64,000 nucleotides of DNA from Aedes albopictus (Eukaryota > Arthropoda > Insecta > Diptera > Culicidae): the NCBI RefSeq assembly GCF_035046485.1, contig NC_085138.1:67324580-67388579 (forward strand). The letters are read 5' to 3'. A program made the translations under genes and the position numbers. The notes under the pieces are model-generated. The model was not told where the DNA came from. It did no database searches and worked only from the letters and a program-made list of their open reading frames with translations. Each line of letters starts with the position of its first letter. The stretch's first letter is position 1. Positions 45,736 to 56,739 of this stretch are shown one piece after another.

Positions 45736-47150
45736 TTTGGATTTCGGCTCAGTTTGGCATGCAGATTCAGAATATGGAATTATCTCAAAACCACTAAAGA
45801 AGCCAATTCCTGCATGATATTTTTTTCAGGAAATACTCCAGATATTCCTCTAGAAAATCTTCCAAGATTTTTTTTCAAGAATGCCGCTAAGTATTTTCAC
45901 AGGATCCTCCAATGCTACTTCCAGAGATTCTTGCAGGAAACAAAAATCATCTATGGATTATTCCTGAAATTTTCTTCATCTTAAATTTCTTCCGAAACTC
46001 CTTCTGTCAATTGAGAAAAACAAACAAATTTTCGGGAAAATCCTGCTGAAAATACTTAAAAAAATCTGTGGAATTCCTTTTTTGTTTTACCGGTGAAATC
46101 ACGAGAGAAGTTCCAGGTGAAATTCTTAGTAGAATTCTTGGAAGAATCTCCGAAGAAATTCCAAGAGGTGCATTCGAAGGTAATTGCGAGGATACTCACG
46201 AAAGAATAATACAAGTTACTACTGTCAAAGGGAATCTCTAAATGAATATCTGAAAGATTACTTGTAGGAATTGCTGTAGGATTATTAAAAAAATCCTCCT
46301 TGAAGGTATTTATTGGGAGATTCCCAAAAAAAGAAAAAAAAATCTGAAAGGCTAGGCGAGAAATTTCTGAACAGATTCCCAAAGCAACTTGTAGAGGCTT
46401 CTCCAAAAGGGATTCCTGTAGCATTTTCTGAGGACATTCACGAAAGATTTCCTGAAGCAAACCCAAAAGAGATTCCCAAAGCAATTACTAAGATTTTTCC
46501 TGAAAGAGTGATTGAAAAAACGCTTGAAGGTATTCTTGAAACGATCCCCAAAGAAATACTTGGAATACCCGAATCCGATCCCAAGTATTAAAAGAATTTT
46601 TAGAAAAAAATCCAAATATTACTTAAAAGGCATCATCAAGGGAATTTCTTGGGAATCGCTGAAGAAATTCCTGGAATAAGCATTAACCCTCGAGCAGTAG
46701 CATCTTTGACCACCTTTAGCAACATCAAGCTCACGCTGTTTCGTGGTGCGTGTACTCAGTACACGACAAGACCACTCCCGGGTCTATACGAATTCCTGGA
46801 GGAATCTCAAAAACAACTATGGAAACATACCGAAATATTTCATGAAGGTGTACTTGAAAGAATTGCTGGTAGAATGCCCAAGTAACTTGCTGGATGGCTC
46901 CCCAAAAAATCTTGGACGTACGTATCTGAGACGGAATTTCTCACGAAATCCCAGAATGAATAGTTGTAGCAATACGTAAACTTTTTGATAAATATAAGAA
47001 GAAATTTCCGAAAGCATGATTTTCTGAATGAATTCATTGAATTACATCGCATATGGATTTGAAAATTCCTACTAAAAGCTTTTGGGAATCCCTGAAGAAG
47101 CTAGAATTTCTTCAGAAGCAAAATTGAGGCATAATGAAAATCCAGCGGGC
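45736..47150. repeat. Decayed GGAATTCC-type minisatellite
   Basis: Both orientations of the unit occur. Near 46879 a single CCCAAGTAACTT is a possible remnant end of the CCCAAG MITE family. ORFs at 46056-46979 are repeat artefacts. Confidence 0.6.
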
Positions 47151-48118
47151 AATCATGTTAATGATTGACCAGTCAGCAAGTTAGGAGAAATTCTCTGTTT
47201 TAACGTTCAAAAACAGCGCCCCAGTGTATTTGTTCTGCCATGGATAGACTACCGAGTTTTTCTCTATTATACACGTCTAACGTACTCATTTGCTGAGGGT
47301 GTCCATTATGCTCCTAATCCCCCTACATTCACCAGAAAACGATTCCTAATCAAATACGATAAATTCCTGGTAGATTCTTCTGTTTTCTTGCTGGAAACCC
47401 GACCCTAGCAACGCAGTCAGCAGAACCCCTTTGGGTGTACTAGTTTTCCGTTAAAGTAACCGCCTTTGATACTGGATAAAGCGCTAATTTGAAGCTGCTT
47501 GAAACAAAGAGATGACTTGGAGTTGAGCGGGGGAAGTGTCAAACACGCGTATCAACAGCTGTCGTCTACGGAAAGCTCTCGAGCTGGCTGTTGCCACCCA
47601 TTTCTCTTAACGTGTGTGCGGTGTGTATGTGTGCGACGATGTTGTGTCAATATGTGCGCGTCTGTGAATTTTAGTGCGTACTCGGAACGGAAAATAAACA
47701 TTAACTTCTCGGGTATTCAACGGATTTCCTGCTGTTGAGCTAAGAGTGGGAGGTTGGCTTCAATTACCTTCCAGCTTGGAAACTTGGAGCTTGTTGATTA
47801 CGACGGCCGTCGATTTGATGCATGTACTCGTAAGGGAATTGGGGTAAAATCTATCGTTAGGTATATGAAAGATCTCTAGTCTTTATTATAACCTTAACAT
47901 GTTTTTTTCTACTTTTTGGCGCTAAGTGCAATCTGTGCCCGTGTAGCTGCCGACTTAGAGTAGCATTACGGACCCCCTGTTCCGGGGGTAAAGGTCCACT
48001 AAACAGGGAACCTAGATCCAAGGCACTCCAAGGTATCAGGCGACCCGTGCTGATGCATGGTTGAGGGTTTCAAAGATGCTCGCTCAATTGTTAACGGAAC
48101 CCGTAAAACGTGAGTAGA
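47151..48118. other. Less repetitive island, no gene assigned
   Basis: Includes a GTGTGTGCGGTGTGTATGTG simple tract near 47610 and a segment at 47930-48118 with GGACCCCCTGTTCCGGGGG-like palindrome that continues after the 48121 MITE, so it is probably part of an older repeat. The 79-residue frame (47499-47738) lacks a recognisable domain. Confidence 0.35.
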
Positions 48119-48120
48119 TC

Positions 48121-48556
48121 CCCGACTAGAAAATTGTAACAAAAATATAACATGATCCTTACAAAACATGATATTCATAACTCATTGGGATAATCATGTT
48201 AAACATCCTTGGTGTTTTCAAAATACTATAACTCAATTATAACACATTATGTTATAAATGTTGCCTTATAACTCATTGTATTATAATTCAGTTTTGAATC
48301 TTCGGCATTTGAAAAATAATGTTACAAAATTATATCAAATTTTGATAGAAACTAGTAATCCTGAGGCTAAAATTCATATCACATTTTGTTATAATTTTGA
48401 TCTGATTATATCCAAATAGGTTATAATCTTGATTGGACCAGTGTAGTTTTTGTTACAATTTTAGTTATTTTAACATCATCCTGCATCTAGTTTCTAACTT
48501 AATAAGTTATAGAAAAATATTATAACATAAATCATAAATATAATTTTCTAGTCGGG
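48121..48556. mobile_element. 436-bp MITE with CCCGACTAGAAAATT ends
   Basis: The ends CCCGACTAGAAAATT and AATTTTCTAGTCGGG are perfect 15-bp inverted repeats, with TC on both sides (48119-48120, 48557-48558). The interior is full of TTATAAC/GTTATAA words in both orientations. Confidence 0.8.
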
Positions 48557-48732
48557 TCACCTTTTCGTGTTGCGTTACGGAGCAATATCTACCGAAACCT
48601 AGTGTTGTCCTACGTTTTTAATTTTGGAATATGCTTTCTGGTACCTTAAGGAATCATAGTATTAAGTCCTTGCAACTGGTATCGTGGTGGCTTACAGTCT
48701 CTGAATAAAAGGCTACGCTTAATGCAAAGGAC

Positions 48733-48820
48733 GCACTCAGTTAATAACTGTGGAAGTACTTATAGAACACTAAGCTGAGATGCAGGCTTTGTCCTGATGA
48801 GGACGTTACGCCAAGATTAA
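48733..48820 (+). mobile_element. 5'-truncated Feilai 3' end
   Basis: ACTCAGTTAATAACTGTGG, GAACACTAAGCTGAGA, GCAGGCTTTGTCC and GAGGACGTTACGCCAAGA match the last 85 bp of the intact copy at 32213-32510. The tRNA head is missing. Confidence 0.75.
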
Positions 48821-49136
48821 GAAGTTTTTCTTGCATATTGCCATATCTGATACAGAAAACGTCAACCGGAAACCGACACGCGATAGCTCTGAAAATAGCC
48901 ACACCCGGAAAATTGATTCTCATTTTTAACCACTCAATTGAAACATCGGTTTTCAATGGAAAAATACTACCGAGCTTGAGCACACACCAAAAGCAAAAAC
49001 CGTCCCACGGGACGGGCCAAATTGGATCATATTTCAAATTTCCTCCGAACGATAAAACCACTCTCTTCTGGTTGATCCCAAATTCCTCCAGCAGGGGAAG
49101 AGAATGAGATGATTGAAGTCTGAGCGCGCATCCGAT
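48821..49136. other. No gene assigned
   Basis: Mixed-composition sequence with overlapping frames on both strands (48741-49107), neither supported by domain or splice evidence. Confidence 0.3.
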
Positions 49137-49138
49137 TA

Positions 49139-49502
49139 CACTGAAGTTTTTTTTTACGCGGTTTTTTTTTACGCGGTTTTTTTTACGCGGTTTTTTTTAC
49201 GCGGTCCGTCCTAAAAAAAAACCGCGTTATTTCAAGACCCGTCGTAAAAAAAAACCGCGTTATTTCAAAAACCGTCGTAAAAAAAATCCGCGTTTTTTCA
49301 AAAACACGCGTAAAATAGTCAGCACCATATCTAACGTGACTTGACTTTTTTTACGACGTTTTTTGAAATAACGCGGTTTTTTTTTACGACGGGTCTTGAA
49401 ATAACGCGGTTTTTTTTACGACGGGTCTTGAAATAACGCGGTTTTTTTTACGCGGTTTTTTTTTACGCGGGACCATTACCGTCGTAAAAAAAAACTTCAG
49501 TG
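49139..49502. mobile_element. 364-bp hairpin MITE made of ACGCGGTTTTTTTT repeats
   Basis: The ends CACTGAAGTTTTTTTTTACG and CGTAAAAAAAAACTTCAGTG are inverted, flanked by TA (49137-49138, 49503-49504). The arms are arrays of ACGCGGTTTTTTTT and ACGACGGGTCTTGAAATAAC units in mirrored order around a centre near 49330. CACTG ends and a TA target suit a Tc1/mariner-type non-autonomous element. Confidence 0.85.
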
Positions 49503-49504
49503 TA

Positions 49505-49765
49505 CTATGAGCACCAGCCAAGTTTACGCTGGAACAAACTGGGGGAGTCATATTCGATATCAATGGGAAAACTGGTTTATGGGGGTTTAATCGATTTCGG
49601 GAGCGAGTTACTTGAAGGAAATGTGATATTGAGCGACCAAAATGCGCTCATGTTTGGAGAAATGCTTCAAGCAAAATAACTGAGCAATTTTGTTGCACTT
49701 CAGTGGCGTACACACTACGATTCAGATGTTCCAGCTCAGTAATTTTTTCACTGAGTTCTATATTT
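49505..49765. other. No gene seen
   Basis: Non-repetitive stretch between two hairpin MITEs. Nothing recognised. Confidence 0.35.
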
Positions 49766-49770
49766 TTTCC

Positions 49771-49975
49771 ATCTTTTTACTGAGTTTTCGACAGCAGATT
49801 TATCTCGGTACACTCGGTAATCGTATTTACCTTTCACCAGTAACGATTTTTACCGTGCATCAGTAACTTTTGACAGTTTATTATCTGAGCTCGGTAACTC
49901 ATTTATAGGATATCCGCGAAAGAAACAACCGAGCGTACCGAGTTAAATCTGCTGTTGAGAACTCAGTAAAAAGAT
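49771..49975. mobile_element. 205-bp hairpin MITE core
   Basis: ATCTTTTTACTGAGTTTTCG and CAGCAGATTTA…TCGGTAC on the left are mirrored by GTACCGAGTTAAATCTGCTG and ACTCAGTAAAAAGAT on the right. The ACTGAG/GAGCTCGGTAA words outside suggest the element extends further, but its target site was not found. Confidence 0.65.
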
Positions 49976-50189
49976 GTAATATCTGATAACAATTGATGTC
50001 AAGCTGAACTTCATCAAATGTTTAATAACTTAACTCAAAAGTCAATTGAGATATGAGAGCTAAAAATTGTATTGCAAACTAGCAAAAAAAAGTTTCTTAC
50101 AAACAAAAAAAAAATAAAAATCATTTGTTTTTGAAAATTTGACAAATCCAGAAAAAGAAGTTCGCCATTGAATGTAGCAAGCTTATTCT

Positions 50190-50430
50190 ATTCTGTTGCT
50201 CATTCTCCCAAATACACTCTGCTTTCATTCCGATTTTTAACGTGTTTGGTGTTTAGGAGAGTGTGCAAGAAAAAAGAAAGCTCTGGCTACGCTAATATAC
50301 CAAAGGCCAGGTCAAGATTGTCGAAGAGCAACTGACAAAAACTGTAAGTGCCGAAGCAAGGATCGAACCTTTGACCATCCACTTATCAAGTGAACGTGTG
50401 AACACAGCGCCACGAGCCCGGGAAAATATG
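50190..50430 (-). mobile_element. tRNA-derived SINE, minus strand
   Basis: Minus-strand head GGGCTCGTGGCGCTGTG (A box region) and GGTTCGATCC (B box), with GATAAGTGGATGGTC between them, matches the head of the SINE at 4535-4925. The body then runs through CAGTTGCTCTTC to about 50190. Confidence 0.7.
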
Positions 50431-50880
50431 TAGATTGGTTACAATTTTCGTTTTATATGGAGCGTTTGCATGTCGGTACTCTTCATTCTTCATTACACCA
50501 ACAAAGCTAGCCATGAAAATGTTTGACACTTCTCAGGTCATTTTGACAGATCACACACATGCACGAAAAAGACGTATCATTTCTACTTTATCGATCCTGT
50601 TGCCGTCCTTCTCATGCTTATGTTGAATCTGTTAAAATGACCTGAGAGTTGTCAGTCATTTTTTGGTTAGGTTCGTTGGTGTAATAAATAATTGATATAA
50701 ACTTCCAAACACAGCACTTTTTGTTTAACCGGTACATTTTCTATAAATAATATAGCGTTTTAAATTAGGTATGGGTAACAATACATATTTTCATGGAACA
50801 TATCATATTTTTTTATAGAGCGCTTTTTGTTTTCATATAGTGTTTTCAGTTTTCTATGCTCGTAATAACCTTTTGTCCAA
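50431..50880. mobile_element. Truncated copy of the CTCCATAG palindrome, split by a MITE
   Basis: TATATGGAGCGTTTGCAT, AACCGGTACATTTTCTATAAA, TTTTCATGGAACATAT, TATAGAGCGCTTTTTG and CGTAATAACCTTTTG follow the same order as the right arm at about 18900-19153. The left arm and loop are absent. The 214-bp-family MITE at 50487-50690 interrupts it. Confidence 0.7.
50487..50690. mobile_element. Second CATTACACCAAC MITE
   Basis: Ends TCTTCATTACACCAAC and GTTGGTGTAATAAATA with AT on both sides (50485-50486, 50691-50692). Body nearly identical to 10371-10584, with a short deletion after the left end. Confidence 0.8.
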
Positions 50881-51245
50881 TTTAACCATTCTTTTTGTTT
50901 TGTTTCAGGTACTGCAACGAAAAATATAGATATCGAAAGCCTTCAATCAGTATTTCAATGTGGTAAGAAACAGATCAACTGACCCAAACCTATTGAGAAT
51001 TTTAAATTAAACCATATATCAAAACCAAATATCAAATCAAACATCTGTTATCATTAAGTTTTAGCGCCAATTAAAATTCCTGGGGCGAGCAACGTGAACT
51101 CGAAGAAGTTCTGTTCAATTTAAAATACTATTATGGACTCGTGCCGAAAAGTATGCTTACCTTTGTGCACGTGGGTAAAGACCTTTTATAGTTAAGTTTA
51201 ATCGATTCAAGAGGATAGTTTGTTGAGTTTTCGTCTATGTACAAT
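50881..51245. other. No gene seen
   Basis: AT-rich sequence without a recognised repeat or open frame. Confidence 0.4.
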
Positions 51246-51565
51246 TGCTTGAGCATGAGCATGAGCATAGACGACCTACAATTCGTAGTTGCTACTCCGT
51301 GATTGACCAGAACGATCGAAATTGTACAAGGAACCAACAAACGAAGAATGGAAGTAGCTATCGCTACTCTCAATGTGCATTTTCGAGAATTCCATACTTT
51401 TTTAAGCCAATAACGGTGCCGGCCACGTCATTACGATCATCGAGCAAGGGAAGGAATGTTAGTGTGACGTACGTTGCTACTAGAGACCGAGATCACCTAA
51501 TCTTCTCCACGACTGTCACGGGAAGCAGTTTTTTGTTAGTGGAGAAGGGTGAAAGATACATGATG
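51246..51565 (-). mobile_element. LINE 3'-end fragment with (GAGCAT)n tail, minus strand
   Basis: GAGCATGAGCATGAGCATAG, AATTCGTAGTTGCTACTCCG, GGTGCCGGCCACGTCATTAC and TTTTTTGTTAGTGGAGAAGG align in order with 29579-29880, about 80% alike. The fragment is 5'-truncated near 51565. Confidence 0.7.
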
Positions 51566-51652
51566 TGGATTCACTTTGGTAAGTAATGTTATTCATGCAA
51601 CATTTATTCGAATCAAAACACGTATTCATTATGACTAGAACATTACACATGC

Positions 51653-51789
51653 CAAGCCCGTGCACAAGGGAGGCGTTTCGAGAGTTAAACCCCTCCCATA
51701 GTAGGTATTCCATAAATTAAGCGCCCCTCCGCCCTTTGCCAAAATCTGTAAAAACCTCTCCCTTGCCGCCTTTTCTGTGCACGGGCCTG
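51653..51789. mobile_element. 137-bp hAT-like MITE
   Basis: Ends CAAGCCCGTGCAC and GTGCACGGGCCTG are inverted. Flanks ACACATGC (51645-51652) and ACCCATGC (51790-51797) are an 8-bp duplication with one mismatch. Sister of the element at 15550-15681. Confidence 0.75.
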
Positions 51790-51956
51790 ACCCATGCCGA
51801 CACCGAAGATGACGAACCATTCACATTATTTTGTCAATGCATAAATTAAAGAAACAATATTAAGAAACAAAAGACGGTTTGAAAACTTGTACTGACGCTT
51901 GACGTGACAAACTTTTCAATACTTGTTGGTTAAATAGACGAATGATTTGGTTTTAT

Positions 51957-52210
51957 TAATGAGCTTGAGCTTGATTGACCGCCCGTAGATGCTACTCCAG
52001 TATCGCCAGACCAGCTACACTCACACAAGGTACCAATGAGATAGCTGCTTGGGACTAACAGGTACCTTCAGTGTGTGAGCGTTGGTGGTCTTGTATTTTT
52101 AGGCGACAATGGCGCCTGCCACGTCAGGTTGCAGGTCAATGTGGGGAAGGGTAAGGAAGTGATGATTGCAATCGTTTGTATCCACATCTGACCGAATATA
52201 CCTCTGCGCC
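51957..52210 (-). mobile_element. LINE 3'-end fragment with (GAGCTT)n tail, minus strand
   Basis: GAGCTTGAGCTTGATTGACC, CCCGTAGATGCTACTCC, ACCAATGAGATAGCTGCTTG and GCAGGTCAATGTGGG match 25226-25375 in order. A GGCGACAATGGCGCCTGCC segment corresponds to the GGCGCCGGCCACG region of the 29579 copy. Confidence 0.65.
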
Positions 52211-52555
52211 AGCACAAATTCATGTCGGATGTCGGAGTGCAGAGGGTTCACACATTGGTGTGTGGATACCAGGGTAAGGTGATAGGATTGTGTGTTTTTA
52301 TTATTTTTGAAGATGTGCGGCACAGTTTGCTTGATTGCATAACTTGTAGGCGTTTTCTAATAGGATTGAGACACTGTGCTGTGAAAGTTTGGAAGGAAGG
52401 GAAACGGCTTTTTCAACCCGTTTCTGCTCTAGCGATGGCTATGAACATGTGAATATACATGCGTTGTATATGCACAGCAAAAATTTTTGAAAATTACACC
52501 ACACGTAAAATAAATTGCATATAAATTTATATTTTATTTCTCTGAATTTTACATT
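52211..52555. other. No gene seen
   Basis: Continuation of LINE-like or unrelated sequence. A 76-residue plus frame (52222-52452) has no domain. Confidence 0.3.
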
Positions 52556-52559
52556 AAAG

Positions 52560-52830
52560 AATTTCTTGTATGGAATGTTGAATACAAGCTTCATACTGAG
52601 AGCAAGCTGTAAATTTATAAACAGATGGGAAAATGTGTGCGATATGACGGGGTCCTTTTGTTACAGGTGATATGCTGTAACATTTTTTAACTGTGTGTAA
52701 AGAGCAGAGAGAAAGTATACAGAAAGATACAAAGTAGAGGGAAAGGGATGGGCCAGGGATTGAACCCAGGACCTTCTGCATATTAATCAGAAGCGGTCGC
52801 CACTAGACCACCAAGCCCGTCTATGAGTGG
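52560..52830 (-). mobile_element. Second type of tRNA-derived SINE, minus strand
   Basis: Minus-strand head GCTTGGTGGTCTAGTGGCGA (A box) and CTGGGTTCAATCCCTGG (B box) with ATTAATATGCAGAAGG between them. The body follows with TACTTTGTATCTTTCTG and a CTCTCTGCTC tract. The head is different from the GTGGCGCAGTGG family, so at least three SINE families are present. Not a tRNA gene: the acceptor stem does not close. Confidence 0.7.
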
Positions 52831-52959
52831 TTAAGTTTTATTAATCATCAAATAGTTGTTTTAATATGTAACAAACTAGCGGATAAAATTCCATATTTGG
52901 CTCCAGTGATGATGTGCTCCTAATCGAACATATAACATCTTCCAAAGTTGCAATATTTC

Positions 52960-53195
52960 TTTAAAGTATTTCTAAAAAAAATCGTTAATCTCTTAAGAAA
53001 GATAATCTTCCTAACGTATTCCTAACAGATTCCTTAAGATAAATTTCGCAGAAGTTTTCTCTTGAAGTTCTTCTAAAGACATGTCCCCGTAGGTTTAGGA
53101 TTCTCCATAGATTCATTTAGGAATTCGTCTATGGATCTAATGAAATTACTCCCGAAGATCAGAGAATCTTTAAGAAATTTCGCCATAAATTCCAC
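52960..53195. repeat. Remnant of the GGAATTCC-type satellite
   Basis: Short decayed units ('aagaaatttcgcc', 'ttaggaattcg') immediately before the next palindrome and again at 53870-53920. Confidence 0.45.
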
Positions 53196-53201
53196 CACTA
53201 A

Positions 53202-53853
53202 CACAGCGTAACAAAAATTAACTATTGGTCTGTCTCAAGAGCAAACTTATGTGTCTCTTACGGATTTTGTCCGCTGAATCCGAATCCGGGCTCAGATTTG
53301 CTCAAGCACGTCAAAATTTCGAGCTATACCTAAATTTATAGCGCAAAATATGTGATTTTGGGCTTTTTTGATTGCAAGCCATTAAGCATGGAAATATTTT
53401 TTTTAAGCAATCAAAGGGTAAATTAGTTAATTAACTTCTGAATTAACGACTTATGCAAAATATTCCGTTATACAAAATCGGATTTGATAGTTTTAAGCGA
53501 TTTATGTTAGGTTCCCACACAAGTCACCCTCTAAAAGGTGCATGCAACTTTACTCACTAACATAAAATGCATAAATCTATCAAATTTGATTTGGTATAAC
53601 GAAATATTTTGCATAAGTCGTTAATTTAGATGTTAATTGACTAATTTACCCTTTGCTTGCTTCAAAAAAATATTTCCAAGCCATTAACTGCAATCAAAAA
53701 AGTCTAAAATCGCATATTTTGCACTATAAATTGAAGTACAGCTCAAAATTGTGACGTGTTGGAGCAAATCTGAGCCCGGACCCAGATTCAGTGGCCCAAA
53801 ATCTGTCAGAGACACATAAGTTTGCTCTTGAGACAAAAAAATGTTCCGCTGTG
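53202..53853. mobile_element. 652-bp palindromic MITE with TAA target
   Basis: Ends CACAGCGTAACA and TGTTCCGCTGTG are inverted, with TAA on both sides (53199-53201, 53854-53856). Arms of about 300 bp mirror each other (AGAGCAAACTTATGTGTCTC, CAAAATATTCCGTTATAC, AATTTACCCTTTG). A 3-bp TAA target fits a PIF/Harbinger-type or 3-bp-class mosquito MITE. Non-coding. Confidence 0.8.
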
Positions 53854-53933
53854 TAATAAGTAAGGGAGGGTTCCAAGATTACTACAAAAAATCTTTTGGG
53901 ATGTCCTTTAGAAATTAATGCTTAAGTAATAAG

Positions 53934-54098
53934 GGCCTGTCCATAAACTACGTAGACTCTTAGGGGGGACGGGGGGGTCTGGCCAAAGTCTACGCTCCAT
54001 ACAAATTTTGAAAATTTTGTATGAACAAAAGTCTACGGAGGGGGAGGGGGGGTTCTGAGATGGCCCAAAATGAGTCTACGTAGTTTATCAACAGTGCC
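53934..54098. mobile_element. 165-bp MITE with CTGTCCATAAACTACGT ends
   Basis: GGCCTGTCCATAAACTACGT and its mirror ACGTAGTTTATCAACAGTGCC form imperfect ends, with AGACTCTTAGGGGGG inside. G-rich runs (GGGGGGG) lie in both halves. The target site is not clear. Confidence 0.65.
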
Positions 54099-54198
54099 TA
54101 AAGGGATTAACAAGTGTTTCATGTTTTATTACTGGGATTTTCAACTCAAAGTTAGTGCAACTCCGCATCCAGAAGTTCTTTTAAAGATTTTTTCAGTC

Positions 54199-56725
54199 AG
54201 CCTTTTTGCCTTTCTCGTACACCAAGGTGTACCGAAAGGCTATATGTTCACTCCAAAAATGAAATTGTGATAGAGCCCCCGGAGGGGCAAGTTTCATATA
54301 CCAATCGACTCAGCTCGACGAGTTGAGATGATGTCTGTGTGTGTGTGTATGTATGTGTGTGTGTATGTATGTGAGTGTGTATGTATGTGTGTGTGTATGT
54401 GTACAAATAAAGGTCACCTCACTTTTAGATAGTAAATATCAACCGATTTTAATGACCGACGGTTCATTCGACGCGGAATCTGGTCCCATTGTTTCCTATT
54501 GAAAATGGTTCGGATCGGTCCAGCCGTTCCGGAGTTATGGCCATTTAGGTGTTCCGGACCGGTACCCCAGGAAGGGGCCAGATATGAAAATGCTACAACC
54601 CTATGCATGCGACACATAAAACCACGGCATTTTCCATAACCTGATGAACGGTAAACAGGAAAATACTCTCAGACCATATCTGAACCGGTAGTGTTCCAGA
54701 ACCGGTTCCGGGTGTCCCGCCGGAAGTGGCCAAATAAAAAAGTGATCCAAATCCATGCATGCGACACATCAAATCGCGACTTTTTCGATTACCTGATTAA
54801 CGGTATGCAGGAAAATAGTCTCAGACCATATCTGAACCGGTAGTATTCCAGAACCGGTTCCGGGTGTCCCGCCGGAAGCGGTCAAATATTAAAGTGGAGC
54901 AAACCTATGCACGCGACACATCAAATCGCGGCTTTCTCGATAACCTGATAAACGGTTAGCAAGAAAATAGGCTCACACCATATTAGAAACTACAGCTAGT
55001 GTTCCGGAACCGGTTCCGAGTGTCGCGCCGGAATTGGCCAAATACAAAAGTGAACCAAACCCATGCATGCGACACACCAAATTGCGGCTTTTCTGATAAT
55101 CTGATGAACGGTAGGCAGGAAAAGAGTCTTAGACCATATCTGCACCGGTGGTGTTCAGGAACCGATTCCGAGTGTCCCGCCGAAAGTGGCCAAATATATA
55201 AGTGAACCAAAGTAATGCATGCAACACATCAAATTGCGGCTTTTTCGAAAACCCGATGAACGATTAGCAAGAAAATAGAACCAGACTACATTAGAAACTA
55301 CCGGTAGCGCTCCGGAATCGGTTGCAGTTGTCCCGCCGGAAGTGATCAAATGTAAAAGAGAACCAAACCCATGCATGTGACACATCAAATCGCAGCTTTT
55401 TAGGTAATCTGATGAACGGTTAACAAAAAAAAAATCTCAGACCACATTAGGGAAAACCAGTAGTGTTCCAGAGCCGATTCCGGGTGTCCCGCCGGAAGTG
55501 GACGAATGTGGAAGGAAACCAAACACATGCGTGCGGTTCATTAAATACCAGCTTTTTCGATAACCTGAAGAACGATCAGCAAGAAAATAGTCTCAGATCA
55601 CATTAGAGACTACCGGTAGTGTTCCAGAACCGGTTCCGGGTGTCCTGCTGGAATTGGTAAAATGTAAAAATTATCAAAACCCATGCATGTGACACATCAA
55701 TTCGTGGCTTTCTAGGAAATCGGGTGAACAGTTAGAGGAAACTAGTTTCATGCCATATTTGGGACAATTGGTAATGTCCTGGTTCCAGATGTCTCGCCGT
55801 AAGTGGTAAAATGTAAAATTGAACCAAACTCATGCATTCGGTGCATCAAATCACGGCCTTTTCGATTACCTGATGAACGGTTAGTAAGAAAATAGGCACA
55901 GATTACATAAGTTACTACCGGTAGTGTTTGTGGTTCCGGGTGTCCCGCCGGAAGTGACCATATACAAAAGTTAACCAAACTAATGCATGCCACACGTCAA
56001 ATCGCGGCTTTTTCGATAACCTGACTACCGGTTAGCAAGAAAATAGGCTCAAACCACATTAGAGACTACCAGCCAGCAGTATTACAGAACCAACTTTGGG
56101 TGCTTTGCCGGAACTACGGAAGTGAGCAAAATCATAGCAAGCGATAGATATGTGTAATTGTTCTCTTCATCATGACAAAACTAAAGTGATCTCAGAACTC
56201 ATCAAATCACACCATTTCAGATTCAGATACACAAAATTCTGATGTGACTGGTTGCACCCTCGCGCTCTGTTATGTGGTTGAAATTTTATTGGGATTTAGT
56301 TTGGGAAATTTCACTTGCTTGCATTTTTTTTTTGTTCAATTTTACATGGATCTTGTAATCAGCGATAATAAAATATAGCCTGAAGTGTACAGATAAAACT
56401 TTGTCGACGACCCCAAAGTGATCTGTGGTTGTGAAAAAGGTTATATCTTAGCTTGTAATCATCGTCTTCATATTGATTGGCCTCCAATGACAGTGAAGGT
56501 AGTCAAACAGTCAACTGAGAGCTCTGATATTTTTAAGCTCTGCCTATACGTTGAACATAACGTCGGAATATGCGTCATCAATAAGTTTTTCTATTCGATA
56601 ATGGCTTTGATAAAATTCTTGCTTTTCTCAATAAAGTATTTTCAGGATTCAGGAACACTTCGGCTTACGTCGACATCATGAGTACATATTCGACGAGAAA
56701 GGCGCTATCACCACTAGGTGGATTA
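54199..56725. mobile_element. 2.5-kb element with GCCTTTCTCG ends and internal tandem array
   Basis: The left end GCCTTTCTCGTACACCAAGG faces the right end ACGAGAAAGGCG near 56693, followed by CACCACTAGGTGGATTAA. Left sub-terminal TATACCAATCGACTCAGC and a (GT)n tract (about 54335-54405) precede a tandem array at 54541-56150. The left-end sequence is one I know as widely repeated in Aedes but cannot name. Non-coding except short frames. Confidence 0.65.
54541..56150. repeat. Tandem array, period about 150-159 bp, eleven copies
   Basis: The anchor ACCGGTTCCGGGTGTCCCGCC (or close variant) starts at about 54701, 54853, 55009, 55161, 55317, 55473, 55629, 55779, 55930 and 56089, with one more diverged unit at 54541. 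Each unit also carries CATGCATGCGACACATCAAA, CGCGGCTTTTTCGATAACC and TGATGAACGGTTAGCAAG. Units are 80-90% alike, so the array is old but clear. Confidence 0.9.
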
Positions 56726-56739
56726 ATCAGGGTTTTTTT

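Noticed and set aside
54331..54405. GT-rich tract as a regulatory element
   Set aside because: It is a simple (GT)n/(GTAT)n microsatellite inside a repeat element; nothing supports a regulatory role.
54541..56150. CRISPR-like array of regularly spaced repeats
   Set aside because: The whole 154-bp unit is conserved, with no distinct spacers, and the genome is eukaryotic.
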